From contig NZ_KB900620.1 in NCBI RefSeq assembly GCF_000379025.1, forward strand, positions 178,802 to 242,801: a DNA stretch of 64,000 nt, given 5' to 3'. Below the pieces are notes generated by a model that ran no database searches, was not told where the DNA came from, and was given only the letters and a program-made list of their open reading frames with translations. Source of the DNA: Orenia marismortui DSM 5156 (lineage in GTDB: Bacteria > Bacillota > Halanaerobiia > Halobacteroidales > Halobacteroidaceae). Position 1 is the stretch's first letter; every line of letters starts with the position of its first letter. The translations under genes and the position numbers were made by a program. Below are positions 18,938 to 25,446 of this stretch, piece after piece.

Positions 18938-19939
18938 CTATAATAATTCTTTCGGTATAGGAAAATCTATTCCATTAAGATCCCATAAAAGCTCTACCTT
19001 TTGAATCTTTTTAGTTATTTCTTCTTGTTGATAGATATTATGATCTTCTTTAGATAGTAGTTTTAAACCAGTAGGAGAACCAGAAAAATTAATTTCTTCA
19101 AACAACTTTATTAAGAATTCATCTATTTCAGAAAATAAAATAGGAACAATTTTTTTATTAGCAAGTACAATCCGAGCTATATCCAAGTAATATTTCTCCC
19201 ATTCAGTAGTAATTTTGTCTATATAACTCTCAATATTACTATCATTAGAAGGATTTGTTCTATTTTTATTTAAATTATCATATTTAGATAAAGCTATAGC
19301 AGCTGGATGTCTAACTGGAACTAAATAATTCACACTATTTCCAAATATCTCATCTAATAAAATCAAACAGTTAACAAAAAGATTATTTTTTATAACAACT
19401 TTTTCTTGATTAGTCCAATTAATATATACTATAAATTGGCACAGTTGGAATACCAACCCCCAATAATTAGCAGGTTCTCTCCAACCCAAAAAATCATCAG
19501 ATTCATTAATAATAAAATTTTCATCCGGAAGATTATCCCAAGAAATACTTTTTTCTAACTTTTGTCCAAATGCTCTACTAAGTTCTTCTTCTAGATAATT
19601 TCCACCGCTTTCAGGAAAATCCACTATAAGATAAATTTCTTTATCAGCAAGATACTCTTTTCTTACTTCATCCTTTTTCTTTTCATCTTCTGGATTGTCT
19701 GTATTACCATGAGTATTTATAGTTAATTTTCGAAACACCTCAATCGATTCATTAACAAAATTAATTATTTTTTCTTTAGATTTCTTATTTTTCATCTCTT
19801 CTTTGATTTTTTTTATTTTAACCCTCTTATTTTCTTCAGTTATCTCCATCAAATGTTCTAATATTCCTTGATGAACTGATAATTGAACATTCTTTTTAAA
19901 GTTTATTATCATTTCATCAAGCTTATTAAAGTTGTTCAT
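18938..19939 (-). CDS. Sulfotransferase-like protein, paralogue B with altered P-loop
   Basis: 333 aa, colinear with paralogue A: WREPANYWGLVFQLCQF, VVIKNNLF, LVPVRHPAAIALSK, VPILFSEIDEFL and NGIDFPIPKELL correspond segment by segment. The P-loop region reads VDFPESGGNYLEEELSRAF, so the GMNRTGGTYL pattern of A is changed (Arg-Thr lost, acidic residue gained). The N-terminus is rich in Lys/Glu helices. This copy may have lost or changed activity, or act as a partner of A. It ends 18 nt before A begins, so a tandem duplication within one transcript is likely. Confidence 0.55.
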   Translation of the reverse strand: MNNFNKLDEMIINFKKNVQLSVHQGILEHLMEITEENKRVKIKKIKEEMKNKKSKEKIINFVNESIEVFRKLTINTHGNTDNPEDEKKKDEVRKEYLADKEIYLIVDFPESGGNYLEEELSRAFGQKLEKSISWDNLPDENFIINESDDFLGWREPANYWGLVFQLCQFIVYINWTNQEKVVIKNNLFVNCLILLDEIFGNSVNYLVPVRHPAAIALSKYDNLNKNRTNPSNDSNIESYIDKITTEWEKYYLDIARIVLANKKIVPILFSEIDEFLIKLFEEINFSGSPTGLKLLSKEDHNIYQQEEITKKIQKVELLWDLNGIDFPIPKELL

Positions 19940-19984
19940 AACATAACCTCCTTAAAGCTTTTTTACTTTATTATAAAAACAAAT

Positions 19985-20572
19985 TTATAATTCTTCATTT
20001 ACCTCTTTAATAACACTTAAATAACTATTAAGAATAGGCCTTAATTCATATTCTAATATATCTGCTATCAAAACAATATCTTGATTCTCTATAGCAGTTA
20101 GCAATTCTTTTAAATTTTCCTGCCAAGCGTCAATAATATTATTCAATTTCTTCATGTCAAAATTAGGAATTTCATACTTGCTGAAATTGCTAACAAACGC
20201 ATTAATTGCATTATTAAGCCAATTGAAACCTTCTAAAGCTTGCTCTAATAATTCAAAGGCTTGATTTTCATTCCCTCTATTAAATTCATTAACAATATCA
20301 TCAATACCTAACATAAGTTTAGGAATATATTCTTCAGCTTCACTAAGGCTATCTACAATTAACTTTTCAATTTTGATAGCTTCAATGTCTAATTTCTCAA
20401 TAGGATTAATCTCTCCTAACTCTAATTCTGATAAGGCAGATAAATCTTCTCCATCTGCTATCACTCTCAATACCACTCCATCATTAGCTTCAATTTCATC
20501 TATAATATCACCAAGAGTCTTATATTCTCTATCATCCAAATTAATATCTATTCCATGAATAGTTGTCTTCAT
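19985..20572 (-). CDS. Uncharacterised protein: short beta-rich N-terminus plus helical domain
   Basis: 195 aa, strongly acidic. I do not recognise a named family. Residues 1-60 alternate like a small ubiquitin-like or beta-grasp fold (TTIHGIDINLDDREYKTLGD, VVLRVIADGEDLS). Residues 70-195 are helical: EEYIPKLMLGIDDIVNEF, AFELLEQALEGFNWLNNAI and a closing IADILEYELRPIL segment. No membrane segments or cysteines. ATG at 20572 has GAGGAGGAT upstream. It lies between the sulfotransferase-like pair and the flagellar cap gene, and divergently from the plus-strand repeat transcript, so a flagellum-linked role is likely but unproven. Confidence 0.75.
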   Translation of the reverse strand: MKTTIHGIDINLDDREYKTLGDIIDEIEANDGVVLRVIADGEDLSALSELELGEINPIEKLDIEAIKIEKLIVDSLSEAEEYIPKLMLGIDDIVNEFNRGNENQAFELLEQALEGFNWLNNAINAFVSNFSKYEIPNFDMKKLNNIIDAWQENLKELLTAIENQDIVLIADILEYELRPILNSYLSVIKEVNEEL

Positions 20573-20604
20573 ATACTAATCCTCCTCAATTATTCTAAAA
20601 TACA

Positions 20605-20633
20605 TTTACCTTTTACTATTGATTAAATATAAT
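20605..20633 (+). promoter_or_regulatory. Sigma-A type promoter for the plus-strand repeat transcript
   Basis: TTTACC (20605-20610), a 17-nt spacer and a perfect TATAAT (20628-20633) on the plus strand. Transcription would begin near 20640, just ahead of the tandem repeats. No annotated plus-strand gene lies downstream for 28 kb, yet a good plus-strand terminator follows at 21124-21150, so this promoter seems to serve a short independent transcript. Confidence 0.6.
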
Positions 20634-20663
20634 AAAGTGACTTCTTAATTTCAAAGGGAGCTT

Positions 20664-20708
20664 ATGCCAAGTCGATTCGGTAGTACCAGGATCAACATTG
20701 CGTATTAA
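20664..20708 (+). CDS. Candidate 14-residue peptide (repeat copy 1)
   Basis: ATG at 20664 to TAA at 20708 encodes MPSRFGSTRINIAY. AAAGGGAG lies 3 nt upstream, a usable though close ribosome site. It is the first frame after the predicted transcription start. The same peptide with Gly-to-Ser is encoded in copy 2. It has no signal-peptide hydrophobic core. Could be a peptide signal, a leader peptide, or a by-product of structured RNA. Confidence 0.3.
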   Translation: MPSRFGSTRINIAY

Positions 20709-20725
20709 TATAGAAGATCGTGGTT

Positions 20726-20770
20726 ATGCCAAGTCGATTCAGTAGTACCAGGATCAACATTGCGTATTAA
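20726..20770 (+). CDS. Candidate 14-residue peptide (repeat copy 2)
   Basis: ATG at 20726 to TAA at 20770 encodes MPSRFSSTRINIAY, one residue different from copy 1. The sequence before it (GATCGTGGTT) offers only a weak ribosome site. The single base difference between copies is nonsynonymous and cannot show selection either way. Confidence 0.25.
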   Translation: MPSRFSSTRINIAY

Positions 20771-20787
20771 TATAGAAGATCGTGGTT

Positions 20788-20880
20788 ATGCCAAGTCGAT
20801 TCAGTAGTACCAGGATCAACATTGCGTATAAAATAGGAGATAGTAGTTATCTCCCCTTGAAACTTAGTACCAAGGCATAA
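20788..20880 (+). CDS. Candidate 30-residue peptide (repeat copy 3, read-through form)
   Basis: Starts as in copies 1 and 2 (MPSRFSSTRINIAY), but TAA is replaced by AAA, so the frame continues through KIGDSSYLPLKLSTKA to TAA at 20880. The extension overlaps the GGAGATA/TATCTCC hairpin. It may be the ancestral unit from which the shorter copies arose, or accidental. Confidence 0.25.
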   Translation: MPSRFSSTRINIAYKIGDSSYLPLKLSTKA

Positions 20881-20938
20881 CCCAAAAGCTCTTCTAAAGT
20901 ATAAACTAAAAAAGAGCTCTGGGAGTTAGGAGACCTTG

Positions 20939-21043
20939 ATGGCCTTGGCCTTACTAAAGTATGACCCAAAGAACGGGTCTTCATACTGGTTCAACATTTT
21001 AAAAGAACCAGTGTTAGAGTCGCTTAGGTATCGAATAAATTAA
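20939..21043 (+). CDS. Candidate 34-residue protein in the plus-strand repeat transcript
   Basis: ATG at 20939 with AGGAG six nucleotides upstream (20928-20932), the best ribosome site in this transcript. Runs to TAA at 21043: MALALLKYDPKNGSSYW then FNILKEPVLESLRYRIN. Codons such as GAC, AAG, AAC and GGG are unusual for this AT-rich genome, which may reflect the overlapping hairpins at 20958-21012. I recognise no family. Confidence 0.35.
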   Translation: MALALLKYDPKNGSSYWFNILKEPVLESLRYRIN

Positions 21044-21123
21044 TAATTTTATCTATAAGTCCTTAGAATCATAAAGTATTAATATTATTTATTAAATAGA
21101 TCAAACTAAACGGGAGAAAAGAA

Positions 21124-21150
21124 CTCAGGAAAAATCCTGAGCTTTTTATT
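21124..21150 (+). terminator. Rho-independent terminator, plus strand (possibly also serving fliD)
   Basis: CTCAGGA-AAAA-TCCTGAG followed by CTTTTTATT on the plus strand: 7-bp stem and a good T-run. Read on the minus strand the tail is TTCTTTTCT, so it could also end fliD transcription. The stronger plus-strand tail supports an independent plus-strand transcript. Confidence 0.75.
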
Positions 21151-21210
21151 GATATATAATTAATTCAATCTAACAACAGAACTTCCTTTATGCAAATTAT
21201 AACATAATAT

Positions 21211-22809
21211 CTACTGCATAGAACCAGTCATAGAAGATAACCAACTGCCTTGATTTTGCATTTGTGACATTGCTTGTTCCATAGCAGTAAATTGCTGCCG
21301 AAGGTTCTCTTCTCTAATTTCTAATCTTCTCTCCATATCAGCTATATCATCATCTAAATAATCAACTTGCCTCTCTAAAGTATCTATTCTACCGCTAACA
21401 TACCCTTCAAAAGTATCAGTGGCTAATTCTACATTCTTTTCTATCCGATCCATTACACCATTGACTCCAGTAAACATCTGTTCAACATCTGATAGATCAC
21501 CAGTTAAAGCATCCTCTAGTTTATCATCATCAATAGATAATTCCCCTTTTTTATCCACTTCAACCCCTAACAAAGATATAGCATTCTTTTCAAATGTCTG
21601 AGGCATCTTTAAATCACTTAAAGCTTGACTACTACTACCTGATAAATCAACTGGAGTACTAGTATCACTTTCAATCACTATCTTATTATCATCATTCACA
21701 GAAGCAGTAACACCACCAACAGCATTAATTGCAGAAGCAATAGTAGCTAAGTCATCTCCAGTGGCTAAGTTAACAGTAGTACCATTAACAACTAAATCTC
21801 CTCCTCCTGATAAAGGAGTATTACTCAACCACTCAGTAGAACTAACTGTATCAGAAGATACCACAGTAGAGTTATATAAAGTAGATTGAATACTACTTAA
21901 AGTTGCATCTCCCTGTAATAGAGCTTCCTTATCACCATATTTGTCTAATTTATTTATGACTTTATTATATTGGTTTACAAAAGATTGAATCTTTTCTTTC
22001 ATAGCTCCAGTATCAGCACCTACTGTCATTGTAAGTTCAGAACTAGTTGTATTCTCCAAATTTAAAGTTACACCATTAAGCACATCATCTACCTCATTAC
22101 TTTGTCTAGTGATCAACAAACTATCTACTGTAAACTCAGCATTCTGAGCAGTTTGCAACTCATTTTGGATTGCATCAGTACCATTAACTACTCCCAATTC
22201 TTGTAATACACCTTCAGCACCATCAGCAAAGGTAAGTGTATTATCTGTCCCAGTATCTACACTTTCAATTACTAAAGTATTATCAACAATTGATGCTTCT
22301 ACTAATTTATTACCATCACCATCATCATTTTGGTCATCATTATTAATAGCATCCATTACACCATTTAATGAATTATCACCTGTTACACTTATATTCATAG
22401 TAGTACCATTAACAATAACATCAAAACTTCCTCCAGCACCACTATTCAAATTCAAATCACTGCTTGAATCAGTCTGCTGAGTAGAAGCAACACGATGAGC
22501 TTTAGCTAATTTATTAACCTGAATATTATAACTACCCGAATTGGCACCATCAGTAGCAGTAGCAGTGATGGAACTTTGATCTTCATCACCAAAACTTACA
22601 GACATCTCTCCAAAAATATCTTCTAAATCAGTTGCTTTAGTCTTTAATGTATCTAACTGAGTATTAATCTCTTGCCAAGCTTTTATCTCACTATTCATCT
22701 CATCTTGCTTCTCTTCCATTCTTCTAACTGGAGCTTCTTCAATATACATCATCTGTTGTATCATACTACTAGTATCTATCCCACTAAATCCCCCAAGACT
22801 AATCCCCAT
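21211..22809 (-). CDS. fliD: Flagellar hook-associated protein 2, filament cap FliD
   Basis: FliD caps the filament tip and helps insert flagellin. 532 aa from ATG at 22809 (MGISLGGFSGIDTSSMI) with AAGGAGGT upstream; an in-frame start 21 codons earlier lies in the hag terminator region and is rejected. FliD_N motif GGFSGIDTSSMIQQMMYIEE is at the start. The middle holds repeated beta-rich FliD/flagellin-IN-type units (NGTTMNISVTGDNSLNGVM and VNGTTVNLATGDDLATI). The C-terminal coiled coil reads VDYLDDDIADMERRLEIREE. Directly follows hag. Acidic surface fits a halophile, which is inference. Confidence 0.94.
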   Translation of the reverse strand: MGISLGGFSGIDTSSMIQQMMYIEEAPVRRMEEKQDEMNSEIKAWQEINTQLDTLKTKATDLEDIFGEMSVSFGDEDQSSITATATDGANSGSYNIQVNKLAKAHRVASTQQTDSSSDLNLNSGAGGSFDVIVNGTTMNISVTGDNSLNGVMDAINNDDQNDDGDGNKLVEASIVDNTLVIESVDTGTDNTLTFADGAEGVLQELGVVNGTDAIQNELQTAQNAEFTVDSLLITRQSNEVDDVLNGVTLNLENTTSSELTMTVGADTGAMKEKIQSFVNQYNKVINKLDKYGDKEALLQGDATLSSIQSTLYNSTVVSSDTVSSTEWLSNTPLSGGGDLVVNGTTVNLATGDDLATIASAINAVGGVTASVNDDNKIVIESDTSTPVDLSGSSSQALSDLKMPQTFEKNAISLLGVEVDKKGELSIDDDKLEDALTGDLSDVEQMFTGVNGVMDRIEKNVELATDTFEGYVSGRIDTLERQVDYLDDDIADMERRLEIREENLRQQFTAMEQAMSQMQNQGSWLSSMTGSMQ

Positions 22810-22851
22810 TATTAAGACCTCCTTTTTTAAAGCTAAGGATATAACTTCATA

Positions 22852-22890
22852 ATATAAAAAGCCAACCGACAAAAGTGCCGATCGGCTTTA
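22852..22890 (-). terminator. Terminator after the flagellin gene
   Basis: On the minus strand AAAGCCGATCGGCAC, a TTTTG loop, then GTCGGTTGGCTTTTTATA: AAAGCC pairs with GGCTTT and the inner CGG bases also pair. It lies between hag and fliD, so hag mRNA can be ended while some read-through feeds fliD. Confidence 0.65.
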
Positions 22891-22975
22891 CTGGTTATTG
22901 ACTATTTACTACTAGCCCTTAGCTATTTATTGTTAATTACCAACAGCTAGCAGATATCAGCCACTAGCTAAAGAA

Positions 22976-23782
22976 TTATCCTAGAAGTTGTAATACTCCT
23001 TGAGATTTCTGGTTAGCTTGCGCTAACATAGCAGTACCAGCTTGTTGAAGAATTTGATTCTTAGTCAGCTTAGACATCTCTTTTGCCATATCAACGTCAC
23101 GAATTCTAGATTCAGAAGCTTGTAAGTTCTCTCTAGTAGTATCTAAGTTAGCAATCGTATGCTCTAATCTATTCTGTACAGCACCAAGATTAGCTCGAAG
23201 TCCAGAAACAGATTCAATTGCTTTATCAATATTAGCAATAGCAGTTGAAGCAACAGAAGATTTTAATGTTGCTGTAGCAACACTTAAAGAACCAGTTGTC
23301 ATCTTAGACATCTTAGCAGTCATTGTCTGACCACTATTCGCACCAATTTGGAAAGTAAATGTATTAGTTGAACCAATTAATGTCTTAGTGTTAAATTCTG
23401 TTTGGCTAGCAATTCTATTGATTTCACTTTTTAATTGTTGGAATTCCTTATCTAATTGACCAACATCAGCACTAGTATTAGTTCCATTTTTAGCCTGAAC
23501 AGCTAAATCTCTCATACGACCTAAGATATTATGAGTTTCCTGTAAAGCACCCTCAGCAGTTTGAATTAAAGAAATACCATCTTGAGCATTTCGGCTAGCT
23601 TGCTCTAAACCACCGATTTGACCTCTCATTTTCTCAGAAATAGCTAACCCTGCAGCATCATCAGCAGCACGATTAATTCTATAACCTGAAGATAATTTTT
23701 CCATAGATTTGTCCATTCCATTACTACTAATGTGTAGTTGTCTTAAAGCATTCATTGAACTGATATTATGATTAATTCTCAT
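22976..23782 (-). CDS. hag: Flagellin
   Basis: Filament subunit, 268 aa, short like Bacillus Hag. The conserved N-terminal D0/D1 reads MRINHNISSMNALRQL then SSGYRINRAADDAAGLAISE; the C-terminal D1/D0 reads NRLEHTIANLDTTRENLQAS then NQILQQAGTAMLAQANQ. The middle (about 130-185) is reduced and rich in Ser/Thr (TMTAKMSKMTTGSLSVATAT), offering sites for O-glycosylation by the Maf proteins, and Lys for FliB. SD AAGGAGG lies before ATG 23782. The leader has a SigD-like promoter and CsrA-type sites. Lies between csrA and fliD. Confidence 0.97.
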   Translation of the reverse strand: MRINHNISSMNALRQLHISSNGMDKSMEKLSSGYRINRAADDAAGLAISEKMRGQIGGLEQASRNAQDGISLIQTAEGALQETHNILGRMRDLAVQAKNGTNTSADVGQLDKEFQQLKSEINRIASQTEFNTKTLIGSTNTFTFQIGANSGQTMTAKMSKMTTGSLSVATATLKSSVASTAIANIDKAIESVSGLRANLGAVQNRLEHTIANLDTTRENLQASESRIRDVDMAKEMSKLTKNQILQQAGTAMLAQANQKSQGVLQLLG

Positions 23783-23790
23783 AAAATATC

Positions 23791-23832
23791 ATCCTCCTTG
23801 ATTTTTTTAGTTTAGAAAGCATCCTTGCTTTC
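23791..23832 (-). promoter_or_regulatory. Two CsrA-type binding sites in the flagellin leader
   Basis: Site 1 is the hairpin GAAAGCA-AGGA-TGCTTTC (23832-23815, minus strand): 7-bp stem presenting GGA in the loop, close to the CsrA consensus ACARGGAUGU. Site 2 is CAAGGAGGAT (23800-23791), which includes the ribosome-binding site. The same two-site arrangement controls Bacillus hag, where CsrA blocks ribosome access and FliW relieves it. Both regulators are encoded just upstream here. Confidence 0.75.
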
Positions 23833-23874
23833 TTTTTATTTTAATAAGGTGTTATATGAATCTATCTTCTTATA

Positions 23875-23884
23875 TCCGGCCGGA
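23875..23884. promoter_or_regulatory. GC-rich palindrome in the flagellin leader
   Basis: TCCGGCCGGA is a perfect 10-bp palindrome in an otherwise AT-only stretch, about 95 nt upstream of the hag ATG. It also contributes a CCGGAT motif. Another inverted pair (CATAGTT with AACTATG, 23910-23941) lies just upstream and holds two GGAT motifs in its loop. These may be further CsrA contacts or a protein operator. Confidence 0.35.
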
Positions 23885-23985
23885 AATATAAAAAAATAGT
23901 TTAATAACTACCATAGTTAGATCCAATTTGAATCCAACTATGCTAATTACTCAATAAATTTGAATTTTCTCTTCTACTATTACTA

Positions 23986-24011
23986 TTATCGCTATATTCC
24001 CAAATAAATTA
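23986..24011 (-). promoter_or_regulatory. Probable SigD-type promoter for flagellin
   Basis: Minus strand TAAT (24011-24008), 14-nt spacer, AGCGATAA (23993-23986). Matches TAAA-N15-GCCGATAA at 9 of 12 fixed bases with a one-base shorter spacer. It lies between csrA and hag and would give a leader of about 195 nt that contains the CsrA-type sites. Confidence 0.5.
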
Positions 24012-24064
24012 AAAGCCAAAAAAGATGATTAAAGTCAATTGTGAACTATTAAATCCATCTAAAG

Positions 24065-24322
24065 CTATTTTTCTTTATCTTCACCCTTTTTTACTCCTTT
24101 TTTTAATAAATCTAACAAATCAGCTGGAAAATTATTATTACTACTTGCAGCCATTTTATTCTCCTTTTGGATATCTTCATATACTTCTTGGCGATGAATA
24201 GGAACAGATTTAGGTGCTTCAATTCCTAATTGCACCCTATTACCGTCTATTTCCAATATTTTGATCTCTATTTCATCATTAATAATAATACTCTCATCTT
24301 GCTTACGGGTTAAGATTAACAT
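24065..24322 (-). CDS. csrA: Carbon storage regulator CsrA (translational repressor)
   Basis: 85 aa RNA-binding protein. MLILTRKQDESIIINDEIE and VQLGIEAPKSVPIHRQEVY are the conserved CsrA strands, with Arg in IHRQE at the RNA-contact site. The C-terminal tail (NNNFPADLLDLLKKG) is longer than in E. coli and typical of flagellated Firmicutes, where FliW contacts this extension. ATG at 24322 follows TAGGAGGTAG, 10 nt after fliW ends. Predicted target is the flagellin leader immediately downstream. Confidence 0.97.
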   Translation of the reverse strand: MLILTRKQDESIIINDEIEIKILEIDGNRVQLGIEAPKSVPIHRQEVYEDIQKENKMAASSNNNFPADLLDLLKKGVKKGEDKEK

Positions 24323-24332
24323 ATACTACCTC

Positions 24333-24782
24333 CTAGCCTATTGCTTCTCCTCTATTATTAGCTTCTTGAACTAAATAATATCTAGTTGGGTAATCTTCTT
24401 CTATCACTAACTGTCCTGCTAGTCTTTTATTATGATTAATAATTATTGGTGCCTTAAGATTAGTTGTTATATATTCTCCTCTTTGACTCACCACTACTAA
24501 GGTATAAACAATAATATCGTCTAATTTATCAATTTTAAGATCTTCTTGAAACTTTTCTGTTACTTTAATCTTGTAATCTTCAATAATTTTAGTTGGATCA
24601 ATCATAATAAAGAATAAATCAGGTTCTTCAATAGATTGCAAATAATAAAAGACATCATCATCCAAACTATCTATAACTGTAAATTTGGTATATTCATCAA
24701 AACCCAAAATAGGTTTTTTCAGTTCAATAATTTTATCTTTTTCAACATCTATTATACCGAAATTTCTAGTTTCTATTTCCAC
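24333..24782 (-). CDS. fliW: Flagellar assembly factor FliW
   Basis: FliW binds flagellin or CsrA and so couples flagellin synthesis to export. 149 aa. I chose GTG at 24782, giving M-EIETRNFGIID, because AAGGAGG lies 8 nt upstream; an in-frame TTG ten codons earlier overlaps nothing useful. Family motifs: ETRNFG, ILGFDEYTKFTVID, PDLFFIMIDP and TTNLKAPIIINHNKRLAGQ. Located between the yviE-like gene and csrA, the standard Firmicute order. Confidence 0.95.
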   Translation of the reverse strand: MEIETRNFGIIDVEKDKIIELKKPILGFDEYTKFTVIDSLDDDVFYYLQSIEEPDLFFIMIDPTKIIEDYKIKVTEKFQEDLKIDKLDDIIVYTLVVVSQRGEYITTNLKAPIIINHNKRLAGQLVIEEDYPTRYYLVQEANNRGEAIG

Positions 24783-24833
24783 TTCTAAAACCTCCTTGTA
24801 AGTTGTTAACAATTTAAAGAGTGTAGATCAAGA

Positions 24834-25418
24834 TTATACTTGATAGTCAACATTACTAACTACTTCTATTTCTAATCTTCCTTTCTGTTCCACATAGATC
24901 TCAACTTTATCACCACTAGCTCTAACCTCAGGAAAAGCAGAATTGCTATCAACTTTTATCTTGGCAGGATTAACTTTTATATTAGTAGAATTTGTTTCTA
25001 CTTTAATACTGGGTGAAGAAGCAACTTTAAGACTAATCTCTTTTTTAGGATCAGTCAACTCTCCTTTAGCCAATTGAGCTATTTTATCCCCCTTATCCTC
25101 AATTTTAGATAATTCATCTCCCTCTTGAGCTATTTCCACTATCCCTTGGGTAATCTTATTTTTAGCTAAACCTCTTAAATGCTTAACTAAGGAATTAAAT
25201 TTTCTAAACTCAATATCTTCTAGAAATTTTGTATTATCTATTTTTAGTTCAGCAGATGGATTATCAATTTGGGGTTGGGATACCACCTGAAAAGGTTTAG
25301 AGTTACCATAATCTATCTCCACTTCGATAGGAGATAGATTCATCTCAAAATTACCTCTTTGCCATTCCATACCTATTTTTCCCATGGTTTGATTAATTTG
25401 AAGTTGAGGAATTTTCAT
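24834..25418 (-). CDS. YviE-like flagellar operon protein (DUF6470)
   Basis: 194 aa from ATG at 25418 (MKIPQLQINQTMGKIGM), with AGGTGA upstream. The opening matches YviE-type proteins found between flgL and fliW in Bacillus and relatives: IPQLQINQ, then a segment with SPIEVEIDYGNSKPFQ, and a C-terminus of repeated short beta strands (SIKVETNSTNIKVNPAKIKV). The role is unknown; conserved position implies a flagellar function. No signal peptide. Confidence 0.82.
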   Translation of the reverse strand: MKIPQLQINQTMGKIGMEWQRGNFEMNLSPIEVEIDYGNSKPFQVVSQPQIDNPSAELKIDNTKFLEDIEFRKFNSLVKHLRGLAKNKITQGIVEIAQEGDELSKIEDKGDKIAQLAKGELTDPKKEISLKVASSPSIKVETNSTNIKVNPAKIKVDSNSAFPEVRASGDKVEIYVEQKGRLEIEVVSNVDYQV

Positions 25419-25446
25419 TTGAATCACCTGCCTTCTTAAATCTTAA

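Larger units (their letters stand above)
20662..20847 (+). repeat. Three tandem copies of a 62-bp repeat
   Basis: Copies start at 20662, 20724 and 20786, an exact 62-bp period. Copies 1 and 2 differ at one base (CGATTCG versus CGATTCA). Copy 3 is identical until GCGTAT at 20828 and then diverges while staying alignable. A fourth degenerate unit may follow (TTATCTCC to TAGTACCAAGG). The period is not a multiple of three, so this is not a repeat inside one long protein. Each copy carries ATG-CCA-AGT-CGA-TTC and its own short frame. Spacing is direct, with no unique spacers, so it is not a CRISPR. Confidence 0.95.
20640..21150 (+). ncRNA. Candidate structured RNA with tandem repeats, about 510 nt
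   Basis: Bounded by a promoter (20605-20633) and a terminator (21124-21150). GC is about 40% between 20660 and 21000, against 20-25% in most spacers here, which is typical of structured RNA in AT-rich genomes. Visible stems: GGTTATGCC (20784) with GGCATAACC (20874); GGAGATA with TATCTCC around 20836-20855; CCTTG with CAAGG near 20855-20875; AGCTCTT with AAGAGCT near 20887-20920; AGTATGACCC with GGGTC-TT-CATACT near 20958-20985; CTGGTTC with GAACCAG near 20986-21012. CTAAAGTAT occurs twice, at the base of two hairpins. GGCATAACC also competes with GCCTTGG near 20943, so alternative folds are possible. It does not match tmRNA, RNase P, SRP or 6S patterns that I know. It could instead be a short-peptide mRNA. 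Confidence 0.5.

Noticed and set aside
20662-20847. Possible CRISPR array
   Set aside because: The three 62-bp units are directly adjacent with no unique spacers, and no cas genes are present.
20640-21150. c-di-GMP riboswitch, tmRNA, RNase P or SRP RNA
   Set aside because: I looked for their conserved core sequences by eye and found none; nor is there a downstream plus-strand gene for a riboswitch to control.
22860-22890. SigD promoter for fliD using GCCGATCG
   Set aside because: The bases form the hag terminator stem, and no TAAA lies at about 15 nt spacing.
23870-23900. SigD -10 element GCCGGATA in the hag leader
   Set aside because: It contains an extra G compared with GCCGATAA and the nearest TAAA is about 19 nt away; the site at 23986-24011 fits better.
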